DNA from: Bacteroidales bacterium
GTDB lineage: Bacteria > Bacteroidota > Bacteroidia > Bacteroidales > Marinilabiliaceae
Assembly: GCA_017417385.1 (NCBI GenBank)
Contig: JAFPZF010000080.1
Coordinates: 1 to 42,526, forward strand
Reading direction: 5' to 3'
DNA: 42,526 nt
A model generated the notes under the pieces. It was not told the origin of the DNA, made no database searches, and worked only from the letters and a program-made list of their open reading frames with translations. Of this stretch, positions 16,790-25,345 are shown piece after piece (position 1 is the stretch's first letter; each line of letters starts with the position of its first letter). A program made the translations under genes and the position numbers.

Positions 16790-18112
16790 GTGAGCAAAGG
16801 ACGAGAGAGTTGGTCGTTGTTGCGGCTCGCGACGCCAGTGGTGGTGTCTCAGGCGGCAGCGATGATGGTATCGGTGGCGGACACGCTGATGGTCGGAAAA
16901 CTGGGGGACGCGCCGCTTGCGGCAGTAGCGTTCTCGACGAGCCTGTCTGTGCCGGTAGGGTTCTTCGGGATAGGTGTGACGGCGGCAATCACGCCGTTCG
17001 TATCGCGGCGGTATGGCAGGGGCGACAAGGATGCTATATCCCACATAGTCCGTCATGCGAGGCGGATGAACACAGCACTGGCCGTCGTGATGGTCGTCAT
17101 ATTGGTCCTCTTGAACTACATGATGCCGATGATGGGGCAGCCGGAAGAGGTGTGCGAGATGGCGATGATGTACCTGCCCCTCTTGACGGCGTCGATATTT
17201 GCGCAGCAGATGTTCTTCTGCTCGAAGAGCATAGCGGAGGGACTGCAGGACACGCGGACGCCGATGATGATCTCCGTGTCGGCGAACATACTCAACATCA
17301 TAGGGAACTACGTCTTGATATTCGGTGCTGGTCCGATAGAGGCCATGGGCGTGTATGGGGCGGCTATGAGTACGCTCGTGAGCCGGTGGCTGATGTGGAT
17401 AGCCATGGAGGTCGTATTACGGCGGCGGCTGCTCAAGATGGAGATATACTCGAAAACGTGGGAGAGACGGCGGATGTCGTGGTTCTTGTTCAGGTGCGGT
17501 CTGCCGGTCGGGATGCAGTCAGTCCTCGAGTGCGGAGGCTTTGCTTTCGGTGCTATCATGATGGGCTGGTTCGGTGCGGCAGCTGCTGCGGCGCATCAGG
17601 TCGTCAACCTGTTTACGAGCCTGACGTACCTGATGTGTGGAGGAATAGGCACGGCGGTGACCATCAAGGTGGCGCTGAGCATCGGGGAGAACAACTGCGA
17701 GGTGGCGCGGCGGTATGCGAAGGCGGGGCTAGTGATGGCGGCTGGGTTCATGAGCTTCACGACAGTCCTGCTGATATGCCTGAGGAACTACCTGCCGGGG
17801 CTGATAATAGACTCGGAGGAGGCGATAGCGATAGGAGCGTCGCTGATGCTTGTCGGCGGCGTCTTTGAGATATTCGACGGAGTCCAGATTACGGCGATAG
17901 GTGCGTTGAGAGGTTATGCCGACCTGCGGTATCCGGCGGTGGCGGCAGGGCTGGCGTTCCTGCTGGTCGGAATCCCGGTGGGCTACATAGTAGCGTTCCC
18001 GATGGGAGTAGGGCCTGCGGGGATATGGTGGGGATATGTGTCGGGGCTGCTGACGGCGAGTGTGCTGTTGCTTGTCCGGCTACGAAGAATAATGAGGAGA
18101 TTTGAGAGGTAG
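16790..18112 (+). CDS. MATE family multidrug/organic cation exporter
   Basis: This 440-residue inner-membrane antiporter has twelve hydrophobic segments. The N-terminal LATPVVVSQAAAMMVSVADTLMVGKLG is the usual MATE helix 1 with its VDTxxxG-type motif, here VADTLMVGKLG. PVGFFGIGVTAAITPFVSRRYG follows, and the second half repeats the pattern (LPVGMQSVLECGGFAFGAIM, GGIGTAVTIKVALSIGE). It would expel drugs or metabolites in exchange for Na+ or H+. The start is a GTG at 16790, because no in-frame ATG precedes the conserved N-terminus. The gene is monocistronic. Confidence 0.92.
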   Translation: MSKGRESWSLLRLATPVVVSQAAAMMVSVADTLMVGKLGDAPLAAVAFSTSLSVPVGFFGIGVTAAITPFVSRRYGRGDKDAISHIVRHARRMNTALAVVMVVILVLLNYMMPMMGQPEEVCEMAMMYLPLLTASIFAQQMFFCSKSIAEGLQDTRTPMMISVSANILNIIGNYVLIFGAGPIEAMGVYGAAMSTLVSRWLMWIAMEVVLRRRLLKMEIYSKTWERRRMSWFLFRCGLPVGMQSVLECGGFAFGAIMMGWFGAAAAAAHQVVNLFTSLTYLMCGGIGTAVTIKVALSIGENNCEVARRYAKAGLVMAAGFMSFTTVLLICLRNYLPGLIIDSEEAIAIGASLMLVGGVFEIFDGVQITAIGALRGYADLRYPAVAAGLAFLLVGIPVGYIVAFPMGVGPAGIWWGYVSGLLTASVLLLVRLRRIMRRFER

Positions 18113-18254
18113 GAGAGAGGGATAGAAGGGATTATAGAGAGGTGGACGAGAGCCTGCCTTTTTTTGTGTGCTGCTGGAAAGGAAAGTGTCTATAATAGGA
18201 ATAATCGGAGGAAAGGTAATTAGGAAATAGTGTATTGTTTTCAAGAAATTTAAC

Positions 18255-18262
18255 TATCTTTG
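18255..18262 (+). promoter_or_regulatory. -7 box TATCTTTG for the DUF262 gene
   Basis: This is an exact consensus match 63 bases upstream of the ATG. A TTG lies 17 bases further up, slightly short of the ideal 19. The gap from the MATE stop (18113) also holds GAGCCTGCC followed by seven Ts near 18157-18163, a weak terminator candidate. Confidence 0.6.
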
Positions 18263-18325
18263 AAAGCTGAACAGCCAAGAGGGTTGGAAAGAAGAGGATG
18301 TAAGTAATCTAAATAATTAATAAGA

Positions 18326-20401
18326 ATGAAAGGAACAGATGTGTGGATGCTGGATGAGTTTGGAAACGCATTAGACAAGTTCGTCATACCAGTGTATCAG
18401 CGTAGGTATTCGTGGAAAGAAGATAACTGCAAAGCTTTGTTTGATGACATAGTTCGCATTGCGAAGGGAGTGACAGACACGCATTTTTGTGGGTCAGTAG
18501 TGTTGAAGATGGTGGACCATGATCGAATAGTTATTGATGGTCAGCAGCGATTGACAACTATCTCTTTGCTGCTGTTAGCGATAATGAAGAACGTGGATGA
18601 AGAAAAGCGGGATGAGATAGAGTCTATGTACCTCAAGACTCGTAAGGGGGAACCAAAGATTATCGCGGTTTATGGGGACAAAGAGCCGTATGAGGCAATA
18701 TTGGCAGGGGACGAGGAGCGTATCGAGAAGATGAGAAACTCTCGTCAGGTAATGAACTACTTGTATTTTTGTGACAAGGTTGTTAGATCTGATGTTGATG
18801 CGGCGTCGCTTTATTCTGCAATTAGAAAGTTGAAAGTTGTCGAGATTACTCTAGGTGATGGGGACGACCCTCAGTTGATATTTGAGAGTATCAACTCGAC
18901 AGGTCTTGCGTTGACAGAGGCGGACAAGATTAGGAACTACTTGTTGATGTCGCTTCCTGTAGATCGTCAGGCAGCGGTATATGCCGACTATTGGTTGAAG
19001 ATGGAGGAGTGGCTTGGTGATGACTTGTCGTCGTTTTTCAGGGACTATCTGACTATGAAGAGAGGAGAAATCCCTAACGTACGAGACTTGTACATTGAGT
19101 TCAAGAAGTATGTTGGCTTTGAAGGTGATAAGGAGGTGGCCTTGGCAGATTTGTTGGAGAATGCAAGGTTGTATAATGGCTTTATGCGTTTTAAGACAGG
19201 GAAACCTAAAGTTGACAATTGGCTAAGAGATTTCAGTACGATGAATTTCACAATAGTCCGACCGTATCTGCTTGCATTCTTTGGGTATGCTAAGCAGAAT
19301 AGTTTGTCAGAGGACGACATGTTGGAAGTTCTATTGGTTGTAGAGAATTACATCGTCAGACGAGCTGTTTGTCAAGTTCCGTCTAATTGTTTGAATAAAT
19401 TGTTTGCGACGCTACATAAGAGGATTGAGGAGGAAAGGGGCAAGCAGGAAGAAGGTCTTAGGTCGTCATATAGATATAGGGAAGTTCTTGTCGGCATATT
19501 GAGAAGTCGTACGGGCGGTATTAGCTCACGTTTTCCAGATGATGAGGAGGTTCGGCAACAGATGGCGATGTGCGAGATGTACAATATGCGTTCGAATACC
19601 CGGAATTTCATTCTAGCACGGCTGGAGAATGGAAACAACAATGATGGTCTTACTGCCGGAGATGTGATCGGAAGACTATACACCAATGATAATAGCAAAA
19701 AGATAACTATAGAACACGTGATGCCACAGACGTTGTCTGACGAATGGCGAGAGATACTAGGCGACGATTGTGATAGGATTCATGAGGAGTATCTTCATAA
19801 GATTGCGAACTTGACGTTAACAGCGTACAATTCTGAGTTGTCAAATGCTCCGTTTGACGTGAAGCAGAATGATGCGAGCTATGGTTACAAGCAGGCTAAT
19901 TATCAACTCAATGAAATACTTAAGAAAGTTGACACTTGGGGCGAAGAACAGTTGAAGGAGCGAATGGACTGGATGGTGGAACGGTTCATTAGGAAGGTCT
20001 GGCCAATGCCAGAGGCGAGATTTGTCTTGAGCAGAGGAGGCGGAAACTTGGTCGAGTGTAGTCTTGCGGAAAATGGAGTGGATTATTATACAGGAAAGAC
20101 ACTGGAAGCATACGAGTTTGAGGGGGAACGAAAGGGGTATGATGTGGATTGGAAGAGTATGGCGCTTTACGTGTTGGGTCAGATTGTAGAATCGGATGAT
20201 GGTGAGGTGTTGAGGGAACTATGTGAGAGTAACCAATTTGGGTTGAGTGTATCTCCAAATGATTACAGAAAGGAGTTTGCAGATGGGTTGTATTTTGTTA
20301 CAGGTTGTGACACGAAAACGAAGATTTCTAACCTGCGTCAGATATTCGACAGGATAGGGAGACAACAAGAGGATTTAGTGTTCACGATGAGTGTCAGTTG
20401 A
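18326..20401 (+). CDS. DUF262 / DUF1524 (HNH) protein, GmrSD-like putative defence nuclease
   Basis: This is a 691-residue, two-module protein. The N-terminal DUF262 (ParB/Srx-like) domain has FVIPVYQRRYSWKEDNC (20-36), the FCGSVV motif and IVIDGQQRLTTISLLLLAI (about 70-88); DGQQR is the nucleotide-hydrolysis/nicking signature of the family. DPQLIFESINSTGLALTEADKIRNYLL follows. The DUF1524 HNH-like centre ITIEHVMPQTLSDEW lies at about 461-475, with downstream NLTLTAYNSELSN. A C-terminal extension from about 570 is not recognised. The family includes GmrSD, which cleaves glucosylated phage DNA, and SspE/BrxU-like enzymes. Codons are visibly richer in A/T than in neighbouring genes, which suggests transfer. 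No partner genes are adjacent. Confidence 0.88.
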   Translation: MKGTDVWMLDEFGNALDKFVIPVYQRRYSWKEDNCKALFDDIVRIAKGVTDTHFCGSVVLKMVDHDRIVIDGQQRLTTISLLLLAIMKNVDEEKRDEIESMYLKTRKGEPKIIAVYGDKEPYEAILAGDEERIEKMRNSRQVMNYLYFCDKVVRSDVDAASLYSAIRKLKVVEITLGDGDDPQLIFESINSTGLALTEADKIRNYLLMSLPVDRQAAVYADYWLKMEEWLGDDLSSFFRDYLTMKRGEIPNVRDLYIEFKKYVGFEGDKEVALADLLENARLYNGFMRFKTGKPKVDNWLRDFSTMNFTIVRPYLLAFFGYAKQNSLSEDDMLEVLLVVENYIVRRAVCQVPSNCLNKLFATLHKRIEEERGKQEEGLRSSYRYREVLVGILRSRTGGISSRFPDDEEVRQQMAMCEMYNMRSNTRNFILARLENGNNNDGLTAGDVIGRLYTNDNSKKITIEHVMPQTLSDEWREILGDDCDRIHEEYLHKIANLTLTAYNSELSNAPFDVKQNDASYGYKQANYQLNEILKKVDTWGEEQLKERMDWMVERFIRKVWPMPEARFVLSRGGGNLVECSLAENGVDYYTGKTLEAYEFEGERKGYDVDWKSMALYVLGQIVESDDGEVLRELCESNQFGLSVSPNDYRKEFADGLYFVTGCDTKTKISNLRQIFDRIGRQQEDLVFTMSVS

Positions 20402-20433
20402 GGGGGATAAGGATTAGTATTATGAACAGGATA

Positions 20434-20468
20434 GAGGCGGGGTGAGCGGTGGGCTTGCCTCGCCTTTT
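20434..20468 (+). terminator. Weak terminator-like hairpin after the DUF262 gene
   Basis: GAGGCGGGG can pair with CCTCGCC (one G-U), followed by TTTT. It lies 33 bases past the stop codon. The remaining gap to 20588 is purine-rich plus a promoter box. Confidence 0.45.
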
Positions 20469-20558
20469 AGCTGTGGTAGGCGGTAGAGGAAGGGGAAGAA
20501 GGTGCGGGGTGGAGATAGAAATTGAGGGAGAGGGGGAGAATGGAAGGGGGGAAAGTGT

Positions 20559-20566
20559 TAACTTTG
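20559..20566 (+). promoter_or_regulatory. -7 box TAACTTTG for the VanZ-like gene
   Basis: This is an exact TAnnTTTG match 22 bases before the GTG at 20589, implying a short leader. No clear -33 box is visible. Confidence 0.55.
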
Positions 20567-20588
20567 CGGGAGAAAAAGAAAGAAATCA

Positions 20589-20999
20589 GTGAGCAAGAAG
20601 ATATTACGGTGGTTGCCGGCACTACTTATCACGAGTTGTAGTTTTTACCTGTCGTCGCAGGAGCATGTAGCGGGTATGCCGTCGTTTGCTATGGCGGACA
20701 AGTTGGTCCACTTCGTATGTTTCGGGGTGCTAGCGTTTGCGGTATCGTTTGCGATAGACATCAAGAGGTATGTCATGGTGTATGCTCCGGTGCTGATAGT
20801 CTCGGCATACGGGGTCATAGACGAGATACATCAGTCGATGGTGCCTGGGCGAGAGTGCTCGGTCGGTGACTGGGTGGCGGACACGATAGGGGCTGTCGCC
20901 GGGGTGGCGATGTACGTCGTAGTATCTGAATGGATGGTAGAGTGGAGGGAGAGAAGGAGCGAAGGGGGAAGTGCGTCGGGGAGGCTCAGTCGAGCATAA
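20589..20999 (+). CDS. VanZ-like membrane protein
   Basis: The 136-residue protein has about four membrane helices. It carries the VanZ hallmarks FYLSSQEHVAG (SS/D-type first loop), MADKLVHFVCFGVLAFA (the conserved DKxxHFxxF segment at about 36-51) and GVIDEIHQSMVPGRECSVGDWVADTIGAVAG (DExHQ...R...D.xxN-like segment). Small stand-alone VanZ proteins are common in Bacteroidales and their role is unknown; VanZ itself gives low-level teicoplanin resistance. The start is GTG at 20589, giving the normal MSKKILRWLPALL N-terminus. The 3' end overlaps the convergent DUF1294 gene by 14 bases. Confidence 0.85.
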   Translation: MSKKILRWLPALLITSCSFYLSSQEHVAGMPSFAMADKLVHFVCFGVLAFAVSFAIDIKRYVMVYAPVLIVSAYGVIDEIHQSMVPGRECSVGDWVADTIGAVAGVAMYVVVSEWMVEWRERRSEGGSASGRLSRA

Positions 21000-21273
21000 T
21001 GGTGTAGACTGAGACGAGGATAATAACCTGAAGGAGGATGATGACTGGCACGCCATAGCGGAAGCGGGCGTGACGAGTCTTGTGGTGGAAGAATTTCATA
21101 GCGAGGAGGGCGCCGAGGCTACCGCCGATAGCGGCGAGAGACAGGAGTACGCTCTCGGGAATGCGCCAAAGGTTGCGCTTAGCCTTCCACTTGTCGATGC
21201 CGTAGATGAGGAAGGTGATGGTGTTGAGGATGAGGAATACGGCGGCGATAGTCAGGAGGAGTTTCTCGGTCAT
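20986..21273 (-). CDS. DUF1294 small membrane protein
   Basis: This 95-residue protein has three membrane segments. The DUF1294 signature is ITFLIYGIDKWKAKRNLWRIPE followed by LLSLAAIGGSLGALLAMKFFHHKTRHARFRYGVPV, which includes the conserved KxxW, GGSxGAxxxM and HKTxxxxF positions. It is the last gene of the minus-strand operon that begins with marC; its ATG overlaps the TGA of the HD gene (shared ATGA). The function of the family is not known. Confidence 0.88.
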   Translation of the reverse strand: MTEKLLLTIAAVFLILNTITFLIYGIDKWKAKRNLWRIPESVLLSLAAIGGSLGALLAMKFFHHKTRHARFRYGVPVIILLQVIILVSVYTIMLD

Positions 21274-22517
21274 AGGTTTTCAATTTGGCGTGGGTAGCAC
21301 AGGTAGAACATTACGCCACGTTCGGGAGTGTCTCCGCGTCCGATAGCGCCGGAGAGGCTGGAGATATCTGCCACCTTGGAGTCCCGGAGGATGACGTTGA
21401 TAGTATCTGAGGAGGCGTTGTAGATACGGTTGCCGACGGAGCCACGGATGACGAGGTATTTGCAGAGGTCGGCAGGGATATCGAGCTGACGAGAGACGAG
21501 GTCGATAACCTGATGCTCACGGTCCTCGGAAATCTGGGACCAGCTCGTCTCAATCTTGAAGAGGTTACGGTTGACGAGACCTTGGCTGAGGAAGCTGAGG
21601 ATAGGGTCGTCGTCGGTCATCCAAGCCTTGAGGGAGGCGGTGACGTCGTCGTCGTCGACAAGGCAGAACGCATGGAGGAGGGACTCGTCGGCGGCGAGCT
21701 GAGCTGCGTCGACAGCGTTCTCGAGGAAGAAGCCGAAGTTAGGAGTAGTCCAGGGGCGGTTGCCGGAGGTAGTCAAATCGCGTGCGCGGTAGATAGCCTG
21801 TCGGAGCATATTCTCTGCGGCTACGACAGTCTTGTGGAGGTAGACCTGCCAGTACATCATACGGCGCGTCAGGAGGAAGTTCTCGATAGTATAGATACCC
21901 TTTTCCTCGACGGCGAGGTGTTCGTCTGGGGTGAGGGTGAGCATCTTGATGATACGTTCGGAGCCTATCGTACCCTCGACGACGCCGGTGTAGAAGCTGT
22001 CTCGCTTGAGGTAGTCGAGGCGGTCCATGTCGAGCTGGCTGGAGATAAGTTCGTGGATGAAGGGGCGACATTCGCCGTCGAAGGCTCGGATAGCGTCGGA
22101 GATAGGCTCGCCGAAGATGCGCTGATAGTGGCGCATGATAAGGCGGGTGATAGTCTCGTGGTCGGTCGGGATGATGACACGTTCGAGGGCGTGGGAGAAG
22201 GGGCCGTGGCCGATGTCGTGGAGGAGGATGGCTACCTGGAGGGCCAGTTTCTCGTCGTCGCTGATAGGCATGCCACGGGACTCGAGCGTATGTAGGGCGA
22301 GCTGCATAAGGTGGAGGGCGCCGACGGCGTGCTGGTATCTAGTATGTTGTGCGCCGGGGTAGACGAGAGGCGTGAGTCCGAGCTGCCTGATACGGCGGAG
22401 ACGCTGGAAGAAAGGGTCGTCGATAAGCGTCAGGAGAAGTTCGTTCTCGACCGAGATAAAGCCGTGGACAGGGTCGTTGAGAATCTTATGTTTGATAGTA
22501 GGCTCTTGTCTAAACAT
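21270..22517 (-). CDS. HD-domain phosphohydrolase (dGTPase/SAMHD1-like)
   Basis: The 415-residue protein starts MFRQEPTIKHKILNDPVHGFI. The metal-binding HD motifs are the His of TRYQHAVGALHL (about 54), HD in LLHDIGHGPFSHALE (about 98) and a later Asp in SSQLDMDRLDYLKRDSFYTGV. This matches the widespread HD-superfamily phosphohydrolases of Bacteroidetes related to dNTP triphosphohydrolases; substrate is unproven. The start is the ATG at 22517. An in-frame TTG at 22523 adds two residues only. The start codon overlaps the end of the TPR gene, so the two are coupled. Confidence 0.9.
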   Translation of the reverse strand: MFRQEPTIKHKILNDPVHGFISVENELLLTLIDDPFFQRLRRIRQLGLTPLVYPGAQHTRYQHAVGALHLMQLALHTLESRGMPISDDEKLALQVAILLHDIGHGPFSHALERVIIPTDHETITRLIMRHYQRIFGEPISDAIRAFDGECRPFIHELISSQLDMDRLDYLKRDSFYTGVVEGTIGSERIIKMLTLTPDEHLAVEEKGIYTIENFLLTRRMMYWQVYLHKTVVAAENMLRQAIYRARDLTTSGNRPWTTPNFGFFLENAVDAAQLAADESLLHAFCLVDDDDVTASLKAWMTDDDPILSFLSQGLVNRNLFKIETSWSQISEDREHQVIDLVSRQLDIPADLCKYLVIRGSVGNRIYNASSDTINVILRDSKVADISSLSGAIGRGDTPERGVMFYLCYPRQIENL

Positions 22518-22519
22518 AG

Positions 22520-24682
22520 TCAAAACTCTTTAGAGGATAGTCGGCTGAGGGCGGCGGCGTCGATAGCGACAGACATGTCCATCGGGTCGACGTTGATAGC
22601 TGCGAGCCTTTTATGGGCGTCTTGGGAGAGGTCCTTAAGGTTTTCTATAGAGAATCTAGAAGCGACGGCGACGGCGGAAGAGTGCTCGTCCCTGAAGAGG
22701 GCGATAGCCATGAGCATATAGTGGTCGTCTTGAGATTTCTCGTCGTCTGGGATAGTGTCGTAGGCCTCTTGGGCGTCGGCAGGGGAGCCGAGCATAAGGA
22801 AGGCTTGAGCGCGTAGGCGAGCCACGGAGGCGTCGTCGGCGAGAGGTCCGTTGATGCCGTCGAGAGATTCGATGGCGGAGTGGTAGTCGGCGGAGAAGTA
22901 GGCAGCTGAGGCGGCGATAAACCTCATCTTGTCGGAGAGGCGTCGTAGCTTGGCAGCCTCGTCGATATAGTAGAGCGTCGCAGCGTAGTCCTCCTTCTCG
23001 AAGGAGCACTCGGCAATTTTAACCTTAATCCAGGAGTTAGCGTCGTCGATAAGGTCGGCACGTTTCAGGAAGAAGAGGGCGTCGTCGATATTGCCGCAGT
23101 GGATAAGGCAGAGGGCGTATTTGCAGAGCCAGTTAGCATCGCCAGCCATTTCGCCTTGTGCCTTGAGGCTGTAGGTGGTAAGGGCCTCCTGCCAGAGGTC
23201 GCAATCGACGAGGAAGGAGCCGAGTGTGTCGATGTCGGCTGGAGTCGGGTAGATGAGGAGGAAGAGTTCCGACTTAATAAAGTCGATAAAAGACTCGCTA
23301 CGGAAGAGGGCGTCGACGCCAAAGTCCTCGGAGCGGAGACGCCAGAACCTGTAGAGGTCGTGGACGAAGCCGTTGATACGCATGTTGAGTCGGCTCACGT
23401 GAGCAGGGAGCGAGTCGTCGTTGAGGACATGCTCGTTGAGCTGTTTCACTTCGCGGAGGAAGTGGTTCTTGAGCGTCTCGCGGTCGGAGGAGGAGATATT
23501 GTCGAGGCCGAAGATCATAGAGTACTTGTCGGAGTCGCAGAAGCTGAGCGTCTCCTCGGAGACGGAGACCAGTTCGCTAGCCGTCGAGTCGTCGAAGCGG
23601 CGGAGACAGTCTTGTAGCTGCGTGGCGGAGGTGTCGAATGGGCGGAGCCAGTTGACGGGGTTGTTGAAGAAGTCGTCGTCCTTGAGGTGGCGGTATGAGT
23701 TGAAGGCTATATCGGCGCCGTTCATCTGCCAGGTGGCGAGCTTCTCGAATTTCGAGACCGTCTTGCTGCCCTTGCCGAAGAGTTCCTCGAGGTCTTGCTG
23801 TTCGATGATGATAGTATGTTGACCAGACAAAGGCTTATCGCCGGAGAGCAGACGCCGGGCCATCTTACGGATCTCCTTCTCGATATCGTTTGAGACGAAC
23901 TTAGCGATAGCGTCCGTCATAAGCGTCTGGATGAGGGAGCGGAAGGCGGAGCGGAGGAACTTAGGCAGGGAGGGGTCGGACTCGACAGCCGCGTTGAGGT
24001 AGGAGAGGAGGGCGTCTTCCTCGCCGCCGGTCCATCGGTCGTGGTCAACAATCATTGATGCCATGATGCCGACAACAGCTCGGGCCTTGATAACTTCCTC
24101 GTCGGACTTGGCGGCCTCGGTCAGGAGGAGGAAGAGATGATGGTCGAAGCGGGAGAGGAGGTTGTGGATAGCAGTGCTAAGGACGAGGGCTCGCTGAGCG
24201 AGTGGGAGGTCAGTATTGAGGATGAAATCGGAGAAGAGGGTGTCGGCCTCGGACTGAGACATCAGCTTAGCGTCTACAGAGTAGGCGAGAGAGAGGAGCC
24301 AGGACTCCGTATCGTCGTCGGGAGGGGAGAGGAGAAGGTGGCGATGCCGCACCTCGGCAATTTGCCTTTCGCGGGCGGAGGCAGAGGTGTTGTCGGCGAC
24401 GGCCAGTTCCTCGCGGAGCGTCTCGGTCAGCCGATGGGCACGTTGTTTCAGTTGGAAGAGGAAGTCGTGCTGCTCGTTGTCGACAGCGTCTGAGACGAAG
24501 AAGTCGAGCATACGTCGGTAGTCGTCGGTGGCGAGCCTAGCCTGGTCGGCGAGGGGGAAGGCGGAGAGGGAGAGTGCGGACTGCCTAATCTCGAGGAGGG
24601 CCGAGAGAATTTCGCCACGAGAAATCTTGTCGTGGAGCTGGCGGATAGTATCCGAATTGTCGAAGTCAGGCTTGTTGAACAT
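22520..24682 (-). CDS. Large hypothetical protein with C-terminal TPR-like repeats
   Basis: This is a 720-residue soluble protein with no signal peptide. Residues 1-200 are helical and charged, and no catalytic motif is recognised in the first 450. From about 480 to 700 there are degenerate TPR-like helix pairs, for example LWQEALTTYSLKAQ, CGNIDDALFFLKRADLID, EDYAATLYYIDEAAKL, ADYHSAIESLDG and GSPADAQEAYDTIPDD. The ATG at 24682 (MFNKPDFDNSDTIRQL) is preferred over a GTG at 24733 inside the RNase H gene. It sits between rnhA and the HD gene with gaps of 14 bases or less, which suggests an intracellular scaffold role tied to those products. The family is unnamed to me. Confidence 0.8.
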   Translation of the reverse strand: MFNKPDFDNSDTIRQLHDKISRGEILSALLEIRQSALSLSAFPLADQARLATDDYRRMLDFFVSDAVDNEQHDFLFQLKQRAHRLTETLREELAVADNTSASARERQIAEVRHRHLLLSPPDDDTESWLLSLAYSVDAKLMSQSEADTLFSDFILNTDLPLAQRALVLSTAIHNLLSRFDHHLFLLLTEAAKSDEEVIKARAVVGIMASMIVDHDRWTGGEEDALLSYLNAAVESDPSLPKFLRSAFRSLIQTLMTDAIAKFVSNDIEKEIRKMARRLLSGDKPLSGQHTIIIEQQDLEELFGKGSKTVSKFEKLATWQMNGADIAFNSYRHLKDDDFFNNPVNWLRPFDTSATQLQDCLRRFDDSTASELVSVSEETLSFCDSDKYSMIFGLDNISSSDRETLKNHFLREVKQLNEHVLNDDSLPAHVSRLNMRINGFVHDLYRFWRLRSEDFGVDALFRSESFIDFIKSELFLLIYPTPADIDTLGSFLVDCDLWQEALTTYSLKAQGEMAGDANWLCKYALCLIHCGNIDDALFFLKRADLIDDANSWIKVKIAECSFEKEDYAATLYYIDEAAKLRRLSDKMRFIAASAAYFSADYHSAIESLDGINGPLADDASVARLRAQAFLMLGSPADAQEAYDTIPDDEKSQDDHYMLMAIALFRDEHSSAVAVASRFSIENLKDLSQDAHKRLAAINVDPMDMSVAIDAAALSRLSSKEF

Positions 24683-24696
24683 AGGGAAGACAGGAA

Positions 24697-25338
24697 TTAT
24701 TTTCTGCCGAAGTCTGCGGGGATTTCGCCCCACTTCTCAGTTGGCCATTTAATAATCTCGTTCTCGTAGGAGTTGTTGGCGAGCCACATTTCAGCACGAC
24801 GGACGATGTCGAGGAGGTCTCTAGTCTCGTCAGTCTCAGCGAGTTTAGTTCTACACTTCTTTGCCTTGACCCATCCCATAGCGATCTTAGAGTCGGAGTA
24901 GATAGCAATTTTGCCGCCATGCTCCTCCTTTTTGAGTCTAGCGAGAGCCTCGACGATAGCGAGGAACTCGCCGATGTTGTTAGTGCCGAGCGGGAAGGTA
25001 CGGCGGAAGACCTCCTTGTTGTCCCAGAGCGTTATGCCACGATATTCGAGGACGCCTGGGTTGCCACCGCAGGCGGCGTCGACAGCGATAGCGTCTTTGA
25101 GAGGAGAGGCGTTGTTGTCTGCTGGAGGTTCTGGGGAGGAAGGCTTCTTAGTCAAGAAAGCCGGGAGAGGAGGTGGCTGAGACTTGAAAGCCTCGGCCGC
25201 CTCCTCTTCGGTCAGGAAACCCTTGAATCGAGCGCCCTCGAAACCGTCGACTTGAGACTTGGCCTCTTGCCAGTTGTCGTAGACCCCTGGGACTCGTCCT
25301 GTCCAGACGACATAGAATTTCTTAGTGCGCTTAGACAT
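24697..25338 (-). CDS. rnhA: Ribonuclease H1 with N-terminal hybrid-binding domain
   Basis: The 213-residue enzyme cuts RNA in RNA-DNA hybrids. Residues 1-50 (KKFYVVWTGRVPGVYDNWQEAKSQV and GARFKGFLTEEEAAEAF) are the viroplasmin/HBD domain that binds hybrids. The catalytic domain follows, with Asp in AVDAACGGNPG (about 83), Glu in NIGEFLAIVEAL, Asp in IAIYSDSKIAMGWV and a last Asp in the terminal EIPADFGRK. This is the Bacteroidetes/eukaryote-like arrangement. It starts 7 bases after the marC stop and precedes the TPR gene by 14 bases, so it is within one operon. Confidence 0.93.
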   Translation of the reverse strand: MSKRTKKFYVVWTGRVPGVYDNWQEAKSQVDGFEGARFKGFLTEEEAAEAFKSQPPPLPAFLTKKPSSPEPPADNNASPLKDAIAVDAACGGNPGVLEYRGITLWDNKEVFRRTFPLGTNNIGEFLAIVEALARLKKEEHGGKIAIYSDSKIAMGWVKAKKCRTKLAETDETRDLLDIVRRAEMWLANNSYENEIIKWPTEKWGEIPADFGRK

Positions 25339-25345
25339 GCAATAC

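Noticed and set aside
14930-17056. A 708-codon minus-strand open frame over glyS
   Set aside because: It is the mirror of the glyS and MATE coding strands, has no domain, low-complexity Arg/His/Leu content, and would need to cross the glyS promoter and terminator.
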